A DNA stretch of 64,000 bases, taken from Actinomycetota bacterium. GTDB taxonomy: Bacteria; Actinomycetota; Thermoleophilia; Solirubrobacterales; Solirubrobacteraceae. Positions 51,953-59,297 of the stretch are shown here, piece by piece. Where the stretch lies: positions 1 through 64,000 of the forward strand of contig VAWY01000123.1 in assembly GCA_005888335.1 (NCBI GenBank), read 5' to 3'. Position 1 is the first letter of the stretch. Each line of letters starts with the position of its first letter. Position numbers and translations under genes: made by a program. The notes under the pieces were generated by a model that saw only the letters and a program-made list of their open reading frames with translations, ran no database searches and was not told the DNA's origin.

Positions 51953-52025
51953 GGATCACGACCTCCGGCGGGCGCGCGAAGCGGACGGGGTGCGCGCTCG
52001 TCCCGACGCCGCTGGTCACGCCGCG
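51939..52025 (-). pseudogene. Remnant: C-terminal tail of a metallophosphoesterase
   Basis: On the minus strand about 29 codons read 'RGVTSGVGTSAHPVRFARPP' then 'EVVILRLRR', the usual C-terminal strand pair of calcineurin-like membrane-associated metallophosphoesterases (RG-G-P-RF--PE). No upstream part of such a gene exists; the sequence before it is the end of another gene in the same frame. The 3' part overlaps the end of the GT4 coding region. It looks like the leftover of a deleted gene. Confidence 0.5.
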
Positions 52026-52043
52026 ACGGCGGCCGGCCTGACG

Positions 52044-52331
52044 TCAGCCGGCGGCGGGCTGATCGCTCGGCGCGCGGTGCTCCCAGTGGCGGGCGATGTG
52101 GGGGTGCTCGAGGATGACCAGGTGGTCGTCGGCGCCGGCGGCGGCGACCGCGTCCCAGACGCGCTGGAGCGCGTCGTCCTGCCCGTTGCACTGGAGGATG
52201 ACCTCGAAGGCGCCGCCCTCGTCCGGCTCCGTCGCGGCCGCGCCGCCCAGGGCGGCGAGCAGATCCTGCCGCGCGCGCAGTCCGCGCGGCGTGCGATCCA
52301 GCATTTGAAGGGCGATCCGATGCTCGCTCAT
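52044..52331 (-). CDS. Hypothetical protein
   Basis: 95 residues: 'MSEHRIALQMLDRTPRGLRARQDLLAALGG', then a beta-alpha-beta-like 'FEVILQCNGQDDALQRVWDAVAAAGADDHLVILEHPHIARHWEH'. No family is recognised and no signal or membrane segment is present. The ATG at 52331 is chosen because the longer upstream extension is low-complexity Arg/Pro. Gene-like codon usage supports it, but the start has no clear ribosome site. Confidence 0.5.
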   Translation of the reverse strand: MSEHRIALQMLDRTPRGLRARQDLLAALGGAAATEPDEGGAFEVILQCNGQDDALQRVWDAVAAAGADDHLVILEHPHIARHWEHRAPSDQPAAG

Positions 52332-52371
52332 GCCGGGTTTGTGCCCCGCCCGCGAGCGGAGCACGCAAGGA

Positions 52372-52767
52372 TCATGCCACGGCGACGGCCGACGCCGCGG
52401 CCCGGAGCGCCTCGGCCCGGGTGTCGTAGGCCGCGGTCGAGCGCAGGCGGCCACCCACGAAGGCATGGACCCAGGCCAGCTGGGACTCGGTCAGGTGCCC
52501 GTCGCGGACGACGCGCAGGGCGCCGCTCGCGACCACGGCGTCGCCGTGGCGCTCGAGCCGGTACAGGGTCGCCTCGCGGCGCTCGCCGCGCGCCGCGACG
52601 TCCGCCCAGAAGGCGCGCAGCTCGTCGGCGCCGCGCAGCACGCGGCCCTCGGCGTGGGGCGCCCACTCGGCGTCGTCGTCGACGTGGGCGAGCAGCGCCT
52701 CGACGCCGCCGCCGGCCCAGGCGCGCCAGAGCTCGCGCACCTGCGCGACGGGGTCGAGCGACTCCAT
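52372..52767 (-). CDS. SnoaL-like (NTF2 fold) protein
   Basis: 131 residues matching the SnoaL/NTF2-like alpha+beta cone: 'VAQVRELWRAWAGGGVEALLAHVDDDAEWAPHAEGRVLRGADELRAFWADV', then strands 'EATLYRLERHGDAVVASGALRVVR' and 'LAWVHAFVGGRLRSTAAYDTRAEALRAA'. Such folds include polyketide cyclases, isomerases and non-enzymatic binders; no specific activity can be named. A TACGGT box 7 nt before the ATG and no Shine-Dalgarno point to leaderless expression. Confidence 0.75.
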   Translation of the reverse strand: MESLDPVAQVRELWRAWAGGGVEALLAHVDDDAEWAPHAEGRVLRGADELRAFWADVAARGERREATLYRLERHGDAVVASGALRVVRDGHLTESQLAWVHAFVGGRLRSTAAYDTRAEALRAAASAVAVA

Positions 52768-52774
52768 GGCGACG

Positions 52775-52780
52775 ACCGTA
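52775..52780 (-). promoter_or_regulatory. -10 box (TACGGT) for the SnoaL-like gene
   Basis: Minus-strand TACGGT ends 7 nt before the ATG at 52767; no Shine-Dalgarno. Confidence 0.45.
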
Positions 52781-52851
52781 CAGATGCCGGCGGCGGCCAT
52801 GGCACTCTTTCGGCGCGACACCGGCGGGGCGCGCCGCGTCTTCCGTGGTCG

Positions 52852-53040
52852 TCAGCCCTGACTGGGGCCCTGCCCGCGGCGCCCGCCGCGGTACTCCTGG
52901 TTGGCGCGCCGCTCGCCGAGCGCCTGGGCGACCGCGAAGATGATCAGCCCGGTGACGACCGCGGGGAAGAGCACGAAGAACACGGCGGCGAGGGCGAGCG
53001 AGTCGCCGAGGGCGCTGGCCACGAGCATGCCCGGCAGCAT
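52852..53040 (-). CDS. Small membrane protein (62 aa)
   Basis: One or two hydrophobic segments ('MLVASALGDSLALAAVFFVLFPAVVTGLIIFAVAQAL', residues ~5-41) followed by a basic Gly/Arg tail 'GERRANQEYRGGRRGQGPSQG'. No family recognised. It starts 15 bp after the end of the isoaspartyl methyltransferase gene, on the same strand, and may be cotranscribed. Confidence 0.55.
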   Translation of the reverse strand: MLPGMLVASALGDSLALAAVFFVLFPAVVTGLIIFAVAQALGERRANQEYRGGRRGQGPSQG

Positions 53041-53054
53041 AAAGGCCGACCCCG

Positions 53055-53672
53055 TTACGACGGCAGCTCCCGGACCAGCGGCACGAAGCGCACGGAGCCG
53101 TGGTCGGAGCGCTCGAAGCGATCGCCCTCGCGGTGCAGGACGACGAGACGCTCGTCGCGGTCGCGCAGCGGCGCCACCAGCCGGCCGCCGTCGGCGAGCT
53201 GGTCGAGGAGCGGCTGGGGGACCGGGCCCTCGACGGCCGCCGCCACATTGATGCCGTCGTAGGGCGCTTCCGGCGGCCAGCCGAGCGAGCCGTCGCCGAC
53301 GACGAGCGAGACGTTGTCGATCCCCGCGTCGCGCAGCGCGACCGCCGCCGCCTCGGTGAGCTCGGGGTGGCGCTCGATGCTCCAGACGTGCTCGGCGAGC
53401 TGGGCGAGCACGGCCGCGTGGTAGCCCGAGCCGGTCCCGACGTCGAGGACGTGCTCGCCGCCGCGCAGGTCGAGCAGCGCGACCATGTAGGCGACCAGTG
53501 ACGGCTGGCTGATCGTCTGCCCGGCGCCGATCGGTAGCGCCCCGTCCTCCCAGGCGCGCCCGCGCAGCGTGGCCGGGACGAAGCGCTCGCGCGGCACGCG
53601 CGCGACCGCCTCGACGACGCGGTCGTCGAGGCCGCGCCGGCGCATTGCGGAGAGCAGCTCCTCGCGGTCCAT
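53055..53672 (-). CDS. pcm: Protein-L-isoaspartate O-methyltransferase
   Basis: A 205-residue repair methyltransferase acting on L-isoaspartyl residues with SAM. Family order is clear: 'RVPRERFVP', 'PIGAGQTISQPSLVAYMVALLDLRGGEHVLDVGTGSGYHAAVLAQLAEHVWSIER' (SAM motif I at ~81-90), 'NVSLVVGDGSLGWPPEAPYDGINVAAA' and 'LLDQLADGGRLVAPL'. Its gene is divergent from the phosphatase gene across 58 bp. Confidence 0.93.
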   Translation of the reverse strand: MDREELLSAMRRRGLDDRVVEAVARVPRERFVPATLRGRAWEDGALPIGAGQTISQPSLVAYMVALLDLRGGEHVLDVGTGSGYHAAVLAQLAEHVWSIERHPELTEAAAVALRDAGIDNVSLVVGDGSLGWPPEAPYDGINVAAAVEGPVPQPLLDQLADGGRLVAPLRDRDERLVVLHREGDRFERSDHGSVRFVPLVRELPS

Positions 53673-53730
53673 GGGGGCCTCGCTACCCGTGATTCTCCGC
53701 CAGCGCACGGTCGTAAGGGAAGCTGCGGGC

Positions 53731-54294
53731 ATGCAACCTGCGCTCTGGCTGGCGCGCCATGGCGAGACCGAGTGGACGCTCGCGCGCCGGCACACCGGCC
53801 GCACCGACATCCCGCTCACGGCCGCCGGGGAGGCGGTCGCCCGCGACGCGCTCGCGCGCAAGCTCGCCGGGGTGACGTTCGACCTCGTGCTCTCCAGTCC
53901 GCTGCGCCGGGCGCGCGACACGGCGCGGCTCGCCGGGTTCGACCCCGAGATCGACGACCGGCTGCGCGAGCTCGACTACGGCGACTACGAGGGCGTGACG
54001 ACCGCCGACATCCAGCGCGAGCGCCCGGGCTGGGACCTGTGGACCGACGGCTGCCCGGGTGGCGAGAGCGTCGAGGAGGTCGGCGCGCGCATGGACGCGC
54101 TGATCGCCGAGCGGCTGCGCGCGAACGGCGAGCGCGTGCTGGTCTTCGGCCACGGGCACGCGCTGCGGATCCTTGCCGCCCGCTGGGTCGGCCTGCCGGC
54201 GCGGGAGGGCCGCGTGCTGCTGCTGGCGCCGGCCGCGGTGGGAGTGATGGGCGCCGAGCACGACAGTCCCGCGGTCGAACGCTGGGGCGTGTAG
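53731..54294 (+). CDS. Histidine phosphatase family protein (phosphoglycerate-mutase-like)
   Basis: 187 residues. The phospho-acceptor motif RHGE is in 'LWLARHGETEWTLARRHTGRTDIPLTAAGEAVA' (~8). 'VLSSPLRRARDTARLAG', 'LRELDYGDYEGVTTADI', 'PGGESVEEVGARMDALI' and the second catalytic His in 'VLVFGHGHALRILAARW' (~146) complete the fold. The cytosolic phosphatase substrate is unknown. AAGGGA lies about 10 nt before the ATG. Confidence 0.9.
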   Translation: MQPALWLARHGETEWTLARRHTGRTDIPLTAAGEAVARDALARKLAGVTFDLVLSSPLRRARDTARLAGFDPEIDDRLRELDYGDYEGVTTADIQRERPGWDLWTDGCPGGESVEEVGARMDALIAERLRANGERVLVFGHGHALRILAARWVGLPAREGRVLLLAPAAVGVMGAEHDSPAVERWGV

Positions 54295-54343
54295 CGCCCG
54301 TCGCCCCTGGGGAGCACGACGGCAAGCAACAGGGAGGGAAGCC

Positions 54344-54706
54344 ATGCTGGCTGTGAGTGTCGTCGGCATCGTCGTGCTGGTGGTCGTCGTGGGGGCGGTG
54401 TGCGTGCTGCTGGCCGCGCTGGTGCCGCGGATGCGCCGCGCACGGGCCGAGCGGCGCCTCGAGGGACGCCGGCGCGAGGTGGCGGGCCGTCATCGCGCGG
54501 AGGCCGAGGCACGCCAGGAGCGCGCCGAGCTCGCCGAGCGCGAGGCGCGCCGGGCCCGCGCCGAGGCGGAGCTTCACGAGCAGGAGGCGCGCCTGCACGA
54601 GCGGGGACTCGCCGACGACCGCCTGGGTGACGATCGCGGGCGCTTCACGCGCGACGGCGACGTCCCGCCGCCAGTCGAGGCCGATCGCGATCGCGAGGTT
54701 CGCTGA
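54344..54706 (+). CDS. Small membrane-anchored coiled-coil protein
   Basis: 120 residues: one N-terminal membrane helix ('VSVVGIVVLVVVVGAVCVLLAAL', ~4-26), then a highly charged Arg/Glu/Ala helix ('RRARAERRLEGRRREVAGRH...LHEQEARLHERGL', ~30-90) predicted to form a coiled coil, then a short acidic tail. The strong AGGGAGGGAAGCC before the ATG supports translation. No family recognised. Confidence 0.6.
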   Translation: MLAVSVVGIVVLVVVVGAVCVLLAALVPRMRRARAERRLEGRRREVAGRHRAEAEARQERAELAEREARRARAEAELHEQEARLHERGLADDRLGDDRGRFTRDGDVPPPVEADRDREVR

Positions 54707-54733
54707 CCGTTGCGGCGGGCGGGGGCGGCGCTG

Positions 54734-54739
54734 TAGCGT
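54734..54739 (+). promoter_or_regulatory. -10 box (TAGCGT) for the SRPBCC gene
   Basis: TAGCGT ends 6 nt before the GTG at 54746; no Shine-Dalgarno. Confidence 0.5.
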
Positions 54740-54745
54740 CGCGCC

Positions 54746-55201
54746 GTGGTCCGCCCAGCGTTCGGCTTTCGCGTGTCCTCGCGGCTGGCGGCCGCGCCGG
54801 GCGACGTCTGGGCGCGCGTGGCCAGCGTCGAGGGCGTCAATGCCGAGCTGGCGCCCTGGGTGCGCATGACGCTCCCCGAGGGCGCCGAGCTGCGCGCCGG
54901 GCCGCTCGGGCGCTCGTGGGTGCTGCTCGCGGGCCTGCTGCCGATCGACTACGACGACCTCGTCCTCGAGTCGTTTGCGCCTGGCCGCGGCTTTCGCGAG
55001 CGCTCGGCGCTCGGCTCGGCGCCGGTGTGGTGGCACGACCGGACGCTGCTCGACCTCCCCGGCGGCGGCTGCCGGGTCGTCGACGAGATCGGCTTCACGC
55101 CGCGCGTGGACGCGTTCGCCGGGCTGCAGGCCTTCGTCTACGAGGCGCTGTTTCGCTGGCGCCACCGCCGCTTGCGACGCCACTTCGGCGTCGCCGGGTA
55201 G
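54746..55201 (+). CDS. SRPBCC (START/Bet v1-like) family protein
   Basis: 151 residues with the helix-grip pattern: 'FGFRVSSRLAAAPGDVWARVASVEGVNAELAPWVRMTLP', a beta sheet ('RSWVLLAGLLPIDYDDLVLESFAPGRGFRERSAL', 'WWHDRTLLDLPGGGCRVVDEIGFTPR') and a C-terminal helix 'FAGLQAFVYEALFRWRHRRLRRHFG'. It probably binds a hydrophobic ligand in the cytosol; the ligand is unknown. It is followed 11 bp later by the M20 peptidase gene. Confidence 0.75.
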   Translation: MVRPAFGFRVSSRLAAAPGDVWARVASVEGVNAELAPWVRMTLPEGAELRAGPLGRSWVLLAGLLPIDYDDLVLESFAPGRGFRERSALGSAPVWWHDRTLLDLPGGGCRVVDEIGFTPRVDAFAGLQAFVYEALFRWRHRRLRRHFGVAG

Positions 55202-55212
55202 AAGTCCGCGTC

Positions 55213-56349
55213 GTGGGCTGGATCGCCGCCAGCGCCGAGGAGATCGCCGCCCGCGCCGAGCGCGAGCTCGAGGCGCTGGTCGGCGTGTCGTCGCCGTCGG
55301 GCGACGCGCCCGGCGCCGAGGAGGTCTTCGCGATCGTCCAGGCGCTGCTGCCCGCGCGCGCGGCGGTCGAGCGCGTGCCGTGCTCGAGCCCCGAGCATGC
55401 CCCCGACCTCGTCGCCCGGCTCGCCGGCGAGGGCAGCGGGCGCGTGCTCCTGCTGGGGCACGTCGACACGGTGATCGGCCACGACGAGCACCGACCGCTC
55501 GTGCGCGAGCAGGACCGGCTGGTCGGCTCCGGGTCGGTCGACATGAAGGGCGGCGACGTGCTCGCCGTCGGCGTGCTCAACGCGCTGGCCGCGCGGGCGG
55601 GCGATTACGGGGAGGCCGCGCTGCTGCTCGTCTGCGACGAGGAGTGGCGCACCGCCCCGTTCGCGCACGTCGAGCGCTTCGCGGACGTCGACGCCTGCCT
55701 GTGCTTCGAGGCCGGGCAGCTGGCGCCGGACGGCGCGGAGGCCGTGGTCGTCAGGCGCAAGGCGGCTGGGACGCTGCACGTTCGCGCCACCGGGCTGTCG
55801 GCGCATTCGGGCTCGGCGCCCGACCGGGGCCGCAACGCGCTGCTGGCGCTCGCCGCGGCAGCCCAGGCGGTCGCCGACGCCCACGAGCCCACCGGCCCCG
55901 ACCGCCTGACCGCCGTGCCGACCGTCCTCAACTCGGGCGAGGCCTTCAACGTCGTCCCCAGTGGCGGCGAGCTGTTCTGCGACCTGCGCGCCGACCGCCT
56001 CGACGCGTTCGACGGCGTCGCGGCCCGCGTGCCGGGTGAGGTCGGCGGCGCCGAGCTCCACACCGAGCTGATCCGCCTGTGGCCGTCGATGGACGCCCGC
56101 GCGGCCACGGCGCCGGTGCTCGAGCGGGCGGGCGCGCTGCTCGGGCGGCCGATCATCGGCGCCGGGCGCGGCGGGGCCAGCGACGCGGCGCACTTCGCGT
56201 CGGCGATTCCCGTGACCGTGGACGGGCTCGGCCCGCGCGGCGGCGGCGCGCACGCGCCGCACGAGTACGTGCTGCGCGCGTCGCTGCGGGCGCGGGCCGA
56301 GGTCGCGCTGGCGCTGGTGGCGGCGGTGCTGGGCCTCAGCGACGCCTGA
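55213..56349 (+). CDS. M20 family metallopeptidase (carboxypeptidase G2-like)
   Basis: 378 residues. Zinc ligands and catalytic residues are in order: 'LLLGHVDTVIGHDE' (His, Asp, ~82), 'GSGSVDMKGGDVLAVGVL' (bridging Asp), 'LVCDEEWRT' (general-base Glu and metal Glu), 'CFEAGQ' and the C-terminal 'GGGAHAPHEYV' His. The dimerisation domain with 'LSAHSGSAPDRGRNAL' lies between. It should hydrolyse an amide or peptide at a C-terminal amino acid. The GTG at 55213 is the first start after the preceding gene. Confidence 0.88.
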   Translation: MGWIAASAEEIAARAERELEALVGVSSPSGDAPGAEEVFAIVQALLPARAAVERVPCSSPEHAPDLVARLAGEGSGRVLLLGHVDTVIGHDEHRPLVREQDRLVGSGSVDMKGGDVLAVGVLNALAARAGDYGEAALLLVCDEEWRTAPFAHVERFADVDACLCFEAGQLAPDGAEAVVVRRKAAGTLHVRATGLSAHSGSAPDRGRNALLALAAAAQAVADAHEPTGPDRLTAVPTVLNSGEAFNVVPSGGELFCDLRADRLDAFDGVAARVPGEVGGAELHTELIRLWPSMDARAATAPVLERAGALLGRPIIGAGRGGASDAAHFASAIPVTVDGLGPRGGGAHAPHEYVLRASLRARAEVALALVAAVLGLSDA

Positions 56350-56406
56350 CCAGCGTCCTGCTACGGTCGTCGGGCCGCCGTTCCCGCGCCGCGCTTCGAC
56401 CCCCCG

Positions 56407-57147
56407 ATGTCCGTCGACTCGCCCACGCGCCGACACCCCACGCCACCCCCGCCGCCGCCCAAGCGCGGCGGTGTCAACGTGCTCACGCTCGTCATCGCGG
56501 CGGTCAGCTCGGTCGTCGCCGCGATCCTCGTCGGCAAGATCTGGGCGTCGGGGACCCTGTGGGCGACCGCGATGACGCCGGTCATCGTCGCGCTGGTCAA
56601 GGAGGCGCTCGAGCGCCCGGCGCAGCGGGTGCGCGAGGTCAGCGTGGTCGGGCGGCGCCAGAGCGGTGAGGAGCTCGTCGTCGAGGAGGTCGAGCCGCCC
56701 ACCGCGGCCGGCGCCCCGCCGGAGCCCGCCGGCTACCGGACCTACGGGATCCGGCGCAAGCACTGGAAGGTCGCGATCGTGACGGGGCTGTTGGCCTTCG
56801 TGCTTGGCGCGCTCGTGCTGACGGTCCCGGAGTTGGTTGCTGGGCGCTCGATCACCAACGGCGGCCGAGCGACGACGCTCTTCCATGGCAAGGCTCGCGT
56901 GGCGCGGCACAAGGAGAAGCAGCAGACCGAGACGACGACGACGGAGACGGTGACGACGACGACGCCCGGAGCGACTGAGACGACGCCGGGGGCGACGGAG
57001 ACGACGCCGACGACTCCGACGGAGACCACGACGACGCCGGGGGCTACCGAGACGACGCCGAGCGGCGGCCAGACGGTGCCGCCGGCGGCCACGGCGCCCG
57101 GGGGCGAGACGCCGCCGCCGGCGGGGACGACGACGCCGGGGGGGTAG
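56407..57147 (+). CDS. Membrane protein with Thr/Pro-rich tail
   Basis: 246 residues. A Pro-rich N-terminus ('HPTPPPPPPKRGG') is followed by a hydrophobic region ('VLTLVIAAVSSVVAAILVGKIW', ~24-45), a soluble loop, a second membrane helix ('VAIVTGLLAFVLGALVLTVPEL', ~118-139) and a low-complexity tail with repeats of TTPGATE and TTTTPGAT (~180-246), likely extracellular. A TACGGT box lies at 56362-56367, 39 nt upstream. No family recognised. Element copy B begins 17 bp after the stop. Confidence 0.65.
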   Translation: MSVDSPTRRHPTPPPPPPKRGGVNVLTLVIAAVSSVVAAILVGKIWASGTLWATAMTPVIVALVKEALERPAQRVREVSVVGRRQSGEELVVEEVEPPTAAGAPPEPAGYRTYGIRRKHWKVAIVTGLLAFVLGALVLTVPELVAGRSITNGGRATTLFHGKARVARHKEKQQTETTTTETVTTTTPGATETTPGATETTPTTPTETTTTPGATETTPSGGQTVPPAATAPGGETPPPAGTTTPGG

Positions 57148-57163
57148 GGCGTTCGTTCTTCTT

Positions 57164-57500
57164 GCGCTCCGCTCGCTCGTGTGTGGCGGGCTGGGGCGTG
57201 GTCCGATTGCACTGAGGGGAAGGAGCGGTTGGTCCTTGTGGCCGCACCTGTCGAGCGCGCTCCGCGCGCCTCCCTCGGGGTTTCGGCGCGGTGGGACCGC
57301 GAGCGTGACGCGCCTGGCGCGTTGCCGCTCGGTGGCAGTCGAGAGAGCGATCGACCGCGATATAGGCGGTCGATCGCTCTCTCGTTGCCCCGGGTCACCG
57401 CGCGTGGCGTGTTGCCGCTCGGCCCGGGCGCGGACCAGGCTCGTTTCCCTCAGTGCAATCGGACCCGGCCGCGACCCGCAACCAACGCCCGAGCGGAGCG
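57164..57500 (-). repeat. Long palindromic intergenic element, copy B
   Basis: A ~337-bp non-coding block, an inverted copy of 22992-23297. The outer ends are CGCTCCGCTCG (57165-57175) and CGAGCGGAGCG (57490-57500). Perfect 19-bp inner inverted ends are GGTCCGATTGCACTGAGGG (57200-57218) and its complement at 57447-57465. The centre is a perfect 19-bp hairpin at 57340-57384. It fills the gap between convergent genes ending at 57147 and 57532. No T-run, coding frame or transposase is present. Confidence 0.8.
57340..57384. repeat. Perfect 19-bp stem hairpin in element copy B
   Basis: Arms 57340-57358 and 57366-57384 pair perfectly around loop GATATAG. It is equivalent to the hairpin at 23104-23154. 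Confidence 0.8.
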
Positions 57501-57531
57501 ACAAAAGCGACAAAGCGAACGCCAAACCGCC

Positions 57532-58092
57532 CTAAGCCGCCACAACCTCCCCCAACGCCCCCCGCGCCCGCACCAGCAGCGACTTGGTCGCCGGCACCGA
57601 CGTCCCGAGCGTCGCCGCCATCTCGGCGTGGCCGATCCCGCAGAACTCCCGCATGATGAGCGCGAGCCGCTGGCGCTCCGGCAGCCGCCCGATCTCGGCC
57701 ACGACGTCGCGCACGCGCTCGCGCTCGGCCGCGCGGACCGCCGGGTCGGCGTCCTCGGCCGGGCGCAGGTGGGCGACGTCGTCGAGCTCGGCGACGGCGC
57801 GCGCCGGCCGGCGCAGCTCGTCCATCGCGCGGTTGCGGACGATCATGTACAGCCACGGCTTGAGGTTCATCGCGGCGTCGGTGGCCCGCAGGCCGGCGAG
57901 CGCGCGGATGAAGGCGTCCTGGACGACGTCCTCGGCGTCGTGGCCGGTGCCGGAGAGCAGGCGGCGGGCGAAGGCGAGCAGGCGGTCGCGGTAGCGGTTG
58001 TGGATTGCGGCGAAGGCATCGTCGCGTCCGGCGCGGACGAGGGCGACGAGGCGCTCGTCGTCGAGCTGTGAGGTCAGGGCGTAGGAGGGCAT
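57532..58092 (-). CDS. ECF-type RNA polymerase sigma factor
   Basis: 186 residues. Sigma region 2 is 'DDAFAAIHNRYRDRLLAFARRLLSGTGHDAEDVVQDAFIRALAGL...NLKPWLYMIVRNRAMDELRR' (~25-95). Region 4 is 'GRLPERQRLALIMREFCGIGHAEMAATLGTSVPATKSLLVRARGAL' (~133-180). No anti-sigma gene is adjacent. The divergent neighbour encodes an FHA protein, and a Ser/Thr kinase lies 1.2 kb away, which would allow phospho-dependent control; this is inference. Confidence 0.9.
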   Translation of the reverse strand: MPSYALTSQLDDERLVALVRAGRDDAFAAIHNRYRDRLLAFARRLLSGTGHDAEDVVQDAFIRALAGLRATDAAMNLKPWLYMIVRNRAMDELRRPARAVAELDDVAHLRPAEDADPAVRAAERERVRDVVAEIGRLPERQRLALIMREFCGIGHAEMAATLGTSVPATKSLLVRARGALGEVVAA

Positions 58093-58189
58093 GGCCGGAG
58101 ATTCGCCGCAAACCGGCCGCTTTCGGGCCTCCGGAGGTGGCGATCTTCGCGCCCTTGGTGTGCGCGTTTGCCACCATGGTGTGGACCCG

Positions 58190-58870
58190 ATGGAGTCCCC
58201 GCTCGCCCCCCACGCCGCCTCGCCCGCCGAGCTGCAGGAGCGTCTGCGCGCCGAGCGCGAGGGCGCGCCGTTCCTGGTCTTCCGCGACGACTCGGGGCTG
58301 CAACGGATCGAGCTGCTCGACGGTCGCGCCGGGCGGGTGACGATCGGCCGCTCGGCGGGCAACGACATCGCGCTGCCCTGGGACTCGGAGGTCTCGCGGC
58401 TGCACGTCGAGCTCGAGCGCCTCGGCGACCAGTGGGTCGTCTCCGACGAGGGCCTGTCGCGCAACGGGTCGTTCGTCAACGGCGAGCGCGTCGACGGCCG
58501 CCGGCGCCTGCGCGACGGCGACGTGCTGCGCATCGGCCGCACGACGCTCGCCTTCCGCGTCCCCGACACGGCCGACTCGCGCCCCACCGCGGTCGCGGCG
58601 CCCGGCATCGGGACCCCGCCGCAGCTGACCCCGACCCAGCGGCGCATCCTGATCGCGCTGTGCCGGCCCTACAAGCACGGCGAGTTCGCCGCGCCGGCCA
58701 CCAACGGCCAGATCGCCGCCGAGGTCTTCCTGTCCGTCGATGCCGTGAAGGCCCACTTGCGTGCGCTCTTCCAGGCGTTCGGCCTCGACCAGCTCCCGCA
58801 GAACCAGAAGCGGGCGGCGCTGGCGATCCGTGCGCTACAGGAAGGGATCGTCGCCCGGCGCGAGCTCTAG
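58190..58870 (+). CDS. FHA domain protein with C-terminal winged-helix/HTH region
   Basis: 226 residues. The FHA domain (~40-115) has 'VTIGRSAGNDIALPWDSEVSRLHVELE' (GR, S and H of the phosphothreonine site) and 'SRNGSFVNGERV'. The C-terminal part, 'LTPTQRRILIALCRPY...ATNGQIAAEVFLSVDAVKAHLRALFQAFGL', resembles a winged-helix transcription regulator. It should bind a Thr-phosphorylated partner and possibly DNA. The ATG at 58190 is preferred; the frame is open upstream. The 3' end overlaps the convergent DUF167 gene by 36 nt. Confidence 0.82.
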   Translation: MESPLAPHAASPAELQERLRAEREGAPFLVFRDDSGLQRIELLDGRAGRVTIGRSAGNDIALPWDSEVSRLHVELERLGDQWVVSDEGLSRNGSFVNGERVDGRRRLRDGDVLRIGRTTLAFRVPDTADSRPTAVAAPGIGTPPQLTPTQRRILIALCRPYKHGEFAAPATNGQIAAEVFLSVDAVKAHLRALFQAFGLDQLPQNQKRAALAIRALQEGIVARREL

Positions 58871-59119
58871 CGCCGAGCGCAGCGCGCCGGCGTCGACGCC
58901 CTCGACGCGCACGACCTTGTCTCGCGCCGAAGCGCCGCGCACCACCGACACGCGCGACCGCGCCACCCCGGCGCGCTCGGCCAGCAGGGCGCACACGGCG
59001 GCGTTGGCCTTGCCCTCGACGGGCGGGGCGGCGACGCGGACGACGAGCGCCCCGGCGCGCATCCCCGCCAGCTCGGAGCGCCGCGCGCGCGGCAGCACGC
59101 GCACGCGCACCTCCGCCAC
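58835..59119 (-). CDS. DUF167 (YggU-like) family protein
   Basis: 94 residues: 'VAEVRVRVLPRARRSELAGMRAGALVVRVAAPPVEGKANAAVCALLAERAGVARSRVSVVRGASARDKVVRVEG' fits the small alpha/beta DUF167 fold, including 'PPVEGKAN'. The function is unknown. The GTG at 59119 lies right at the CTAG boundary of the 175-bp element. Upstream in-frame sequence falls within that repeat and is not considered coding. The preceding gene on this strand is the Ser/Thr kinase, so its mRNA may run through the element into this gene. Confidence 0.85.
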   Translation of the reverse strand: MAEVRVRVLPRARRSELAGMRAGALVVRVAAPPVEGKANAAVCALLAERAGVARSRVSVVRGASARDKVVRVEGVDAGALRSALELAPGDDPFL

Positions 59120-59122
59120 TAG

Positions 59123-59297
59123 TGGGCCCGTCCGCCGGTCGGACGGCTTTCGGACGCCGCTGGCAGCCGCCTGGACCCACCCGTCGGTCCTCGGACTGTT
59201 CCCCACCCACCCACACCTTCGGACGCCGGCCGGCGGGTGGGTGGGCGAATTCCGGCCAGCGACGCCCGACGACCCGCCCGACCGACGGACGCCCCCA
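59123..59297 (+). mobile_element. 175-bp MITE-like structured element, copy 2
   Basis: Same length and direct orientation as 44017-44191. CTAG flanks both sides (59119-59122 and 59298-59301), which fits a 4-bp target duplication. Ends TGGGCCCGTCCG and CGGACGCCCCCA match inversely at 10 of 12. Arms of ~42 bp pair with mismatches. The central ~90 bp differs from copy 1 at only three positions. The left end abuts the DUF167 GTG and the right end abuts the kinase stop codon TAG. Confidence 0.78.

Noticed and set aside
57340..57384. Central hairpin as an ordinary intrinsic terminator.
   Set aside because: There is no T-run on either side and the hairpin is part of a much longer conserved element. 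A termination role is possible but the sequence is not a canonical terminator.
59120..59206. N-terminal extension of the DUF167 protein to 59206.
   Set aside because: The extra residues are encoded by the repeated element; the family fold starts at the GTG at 59119.
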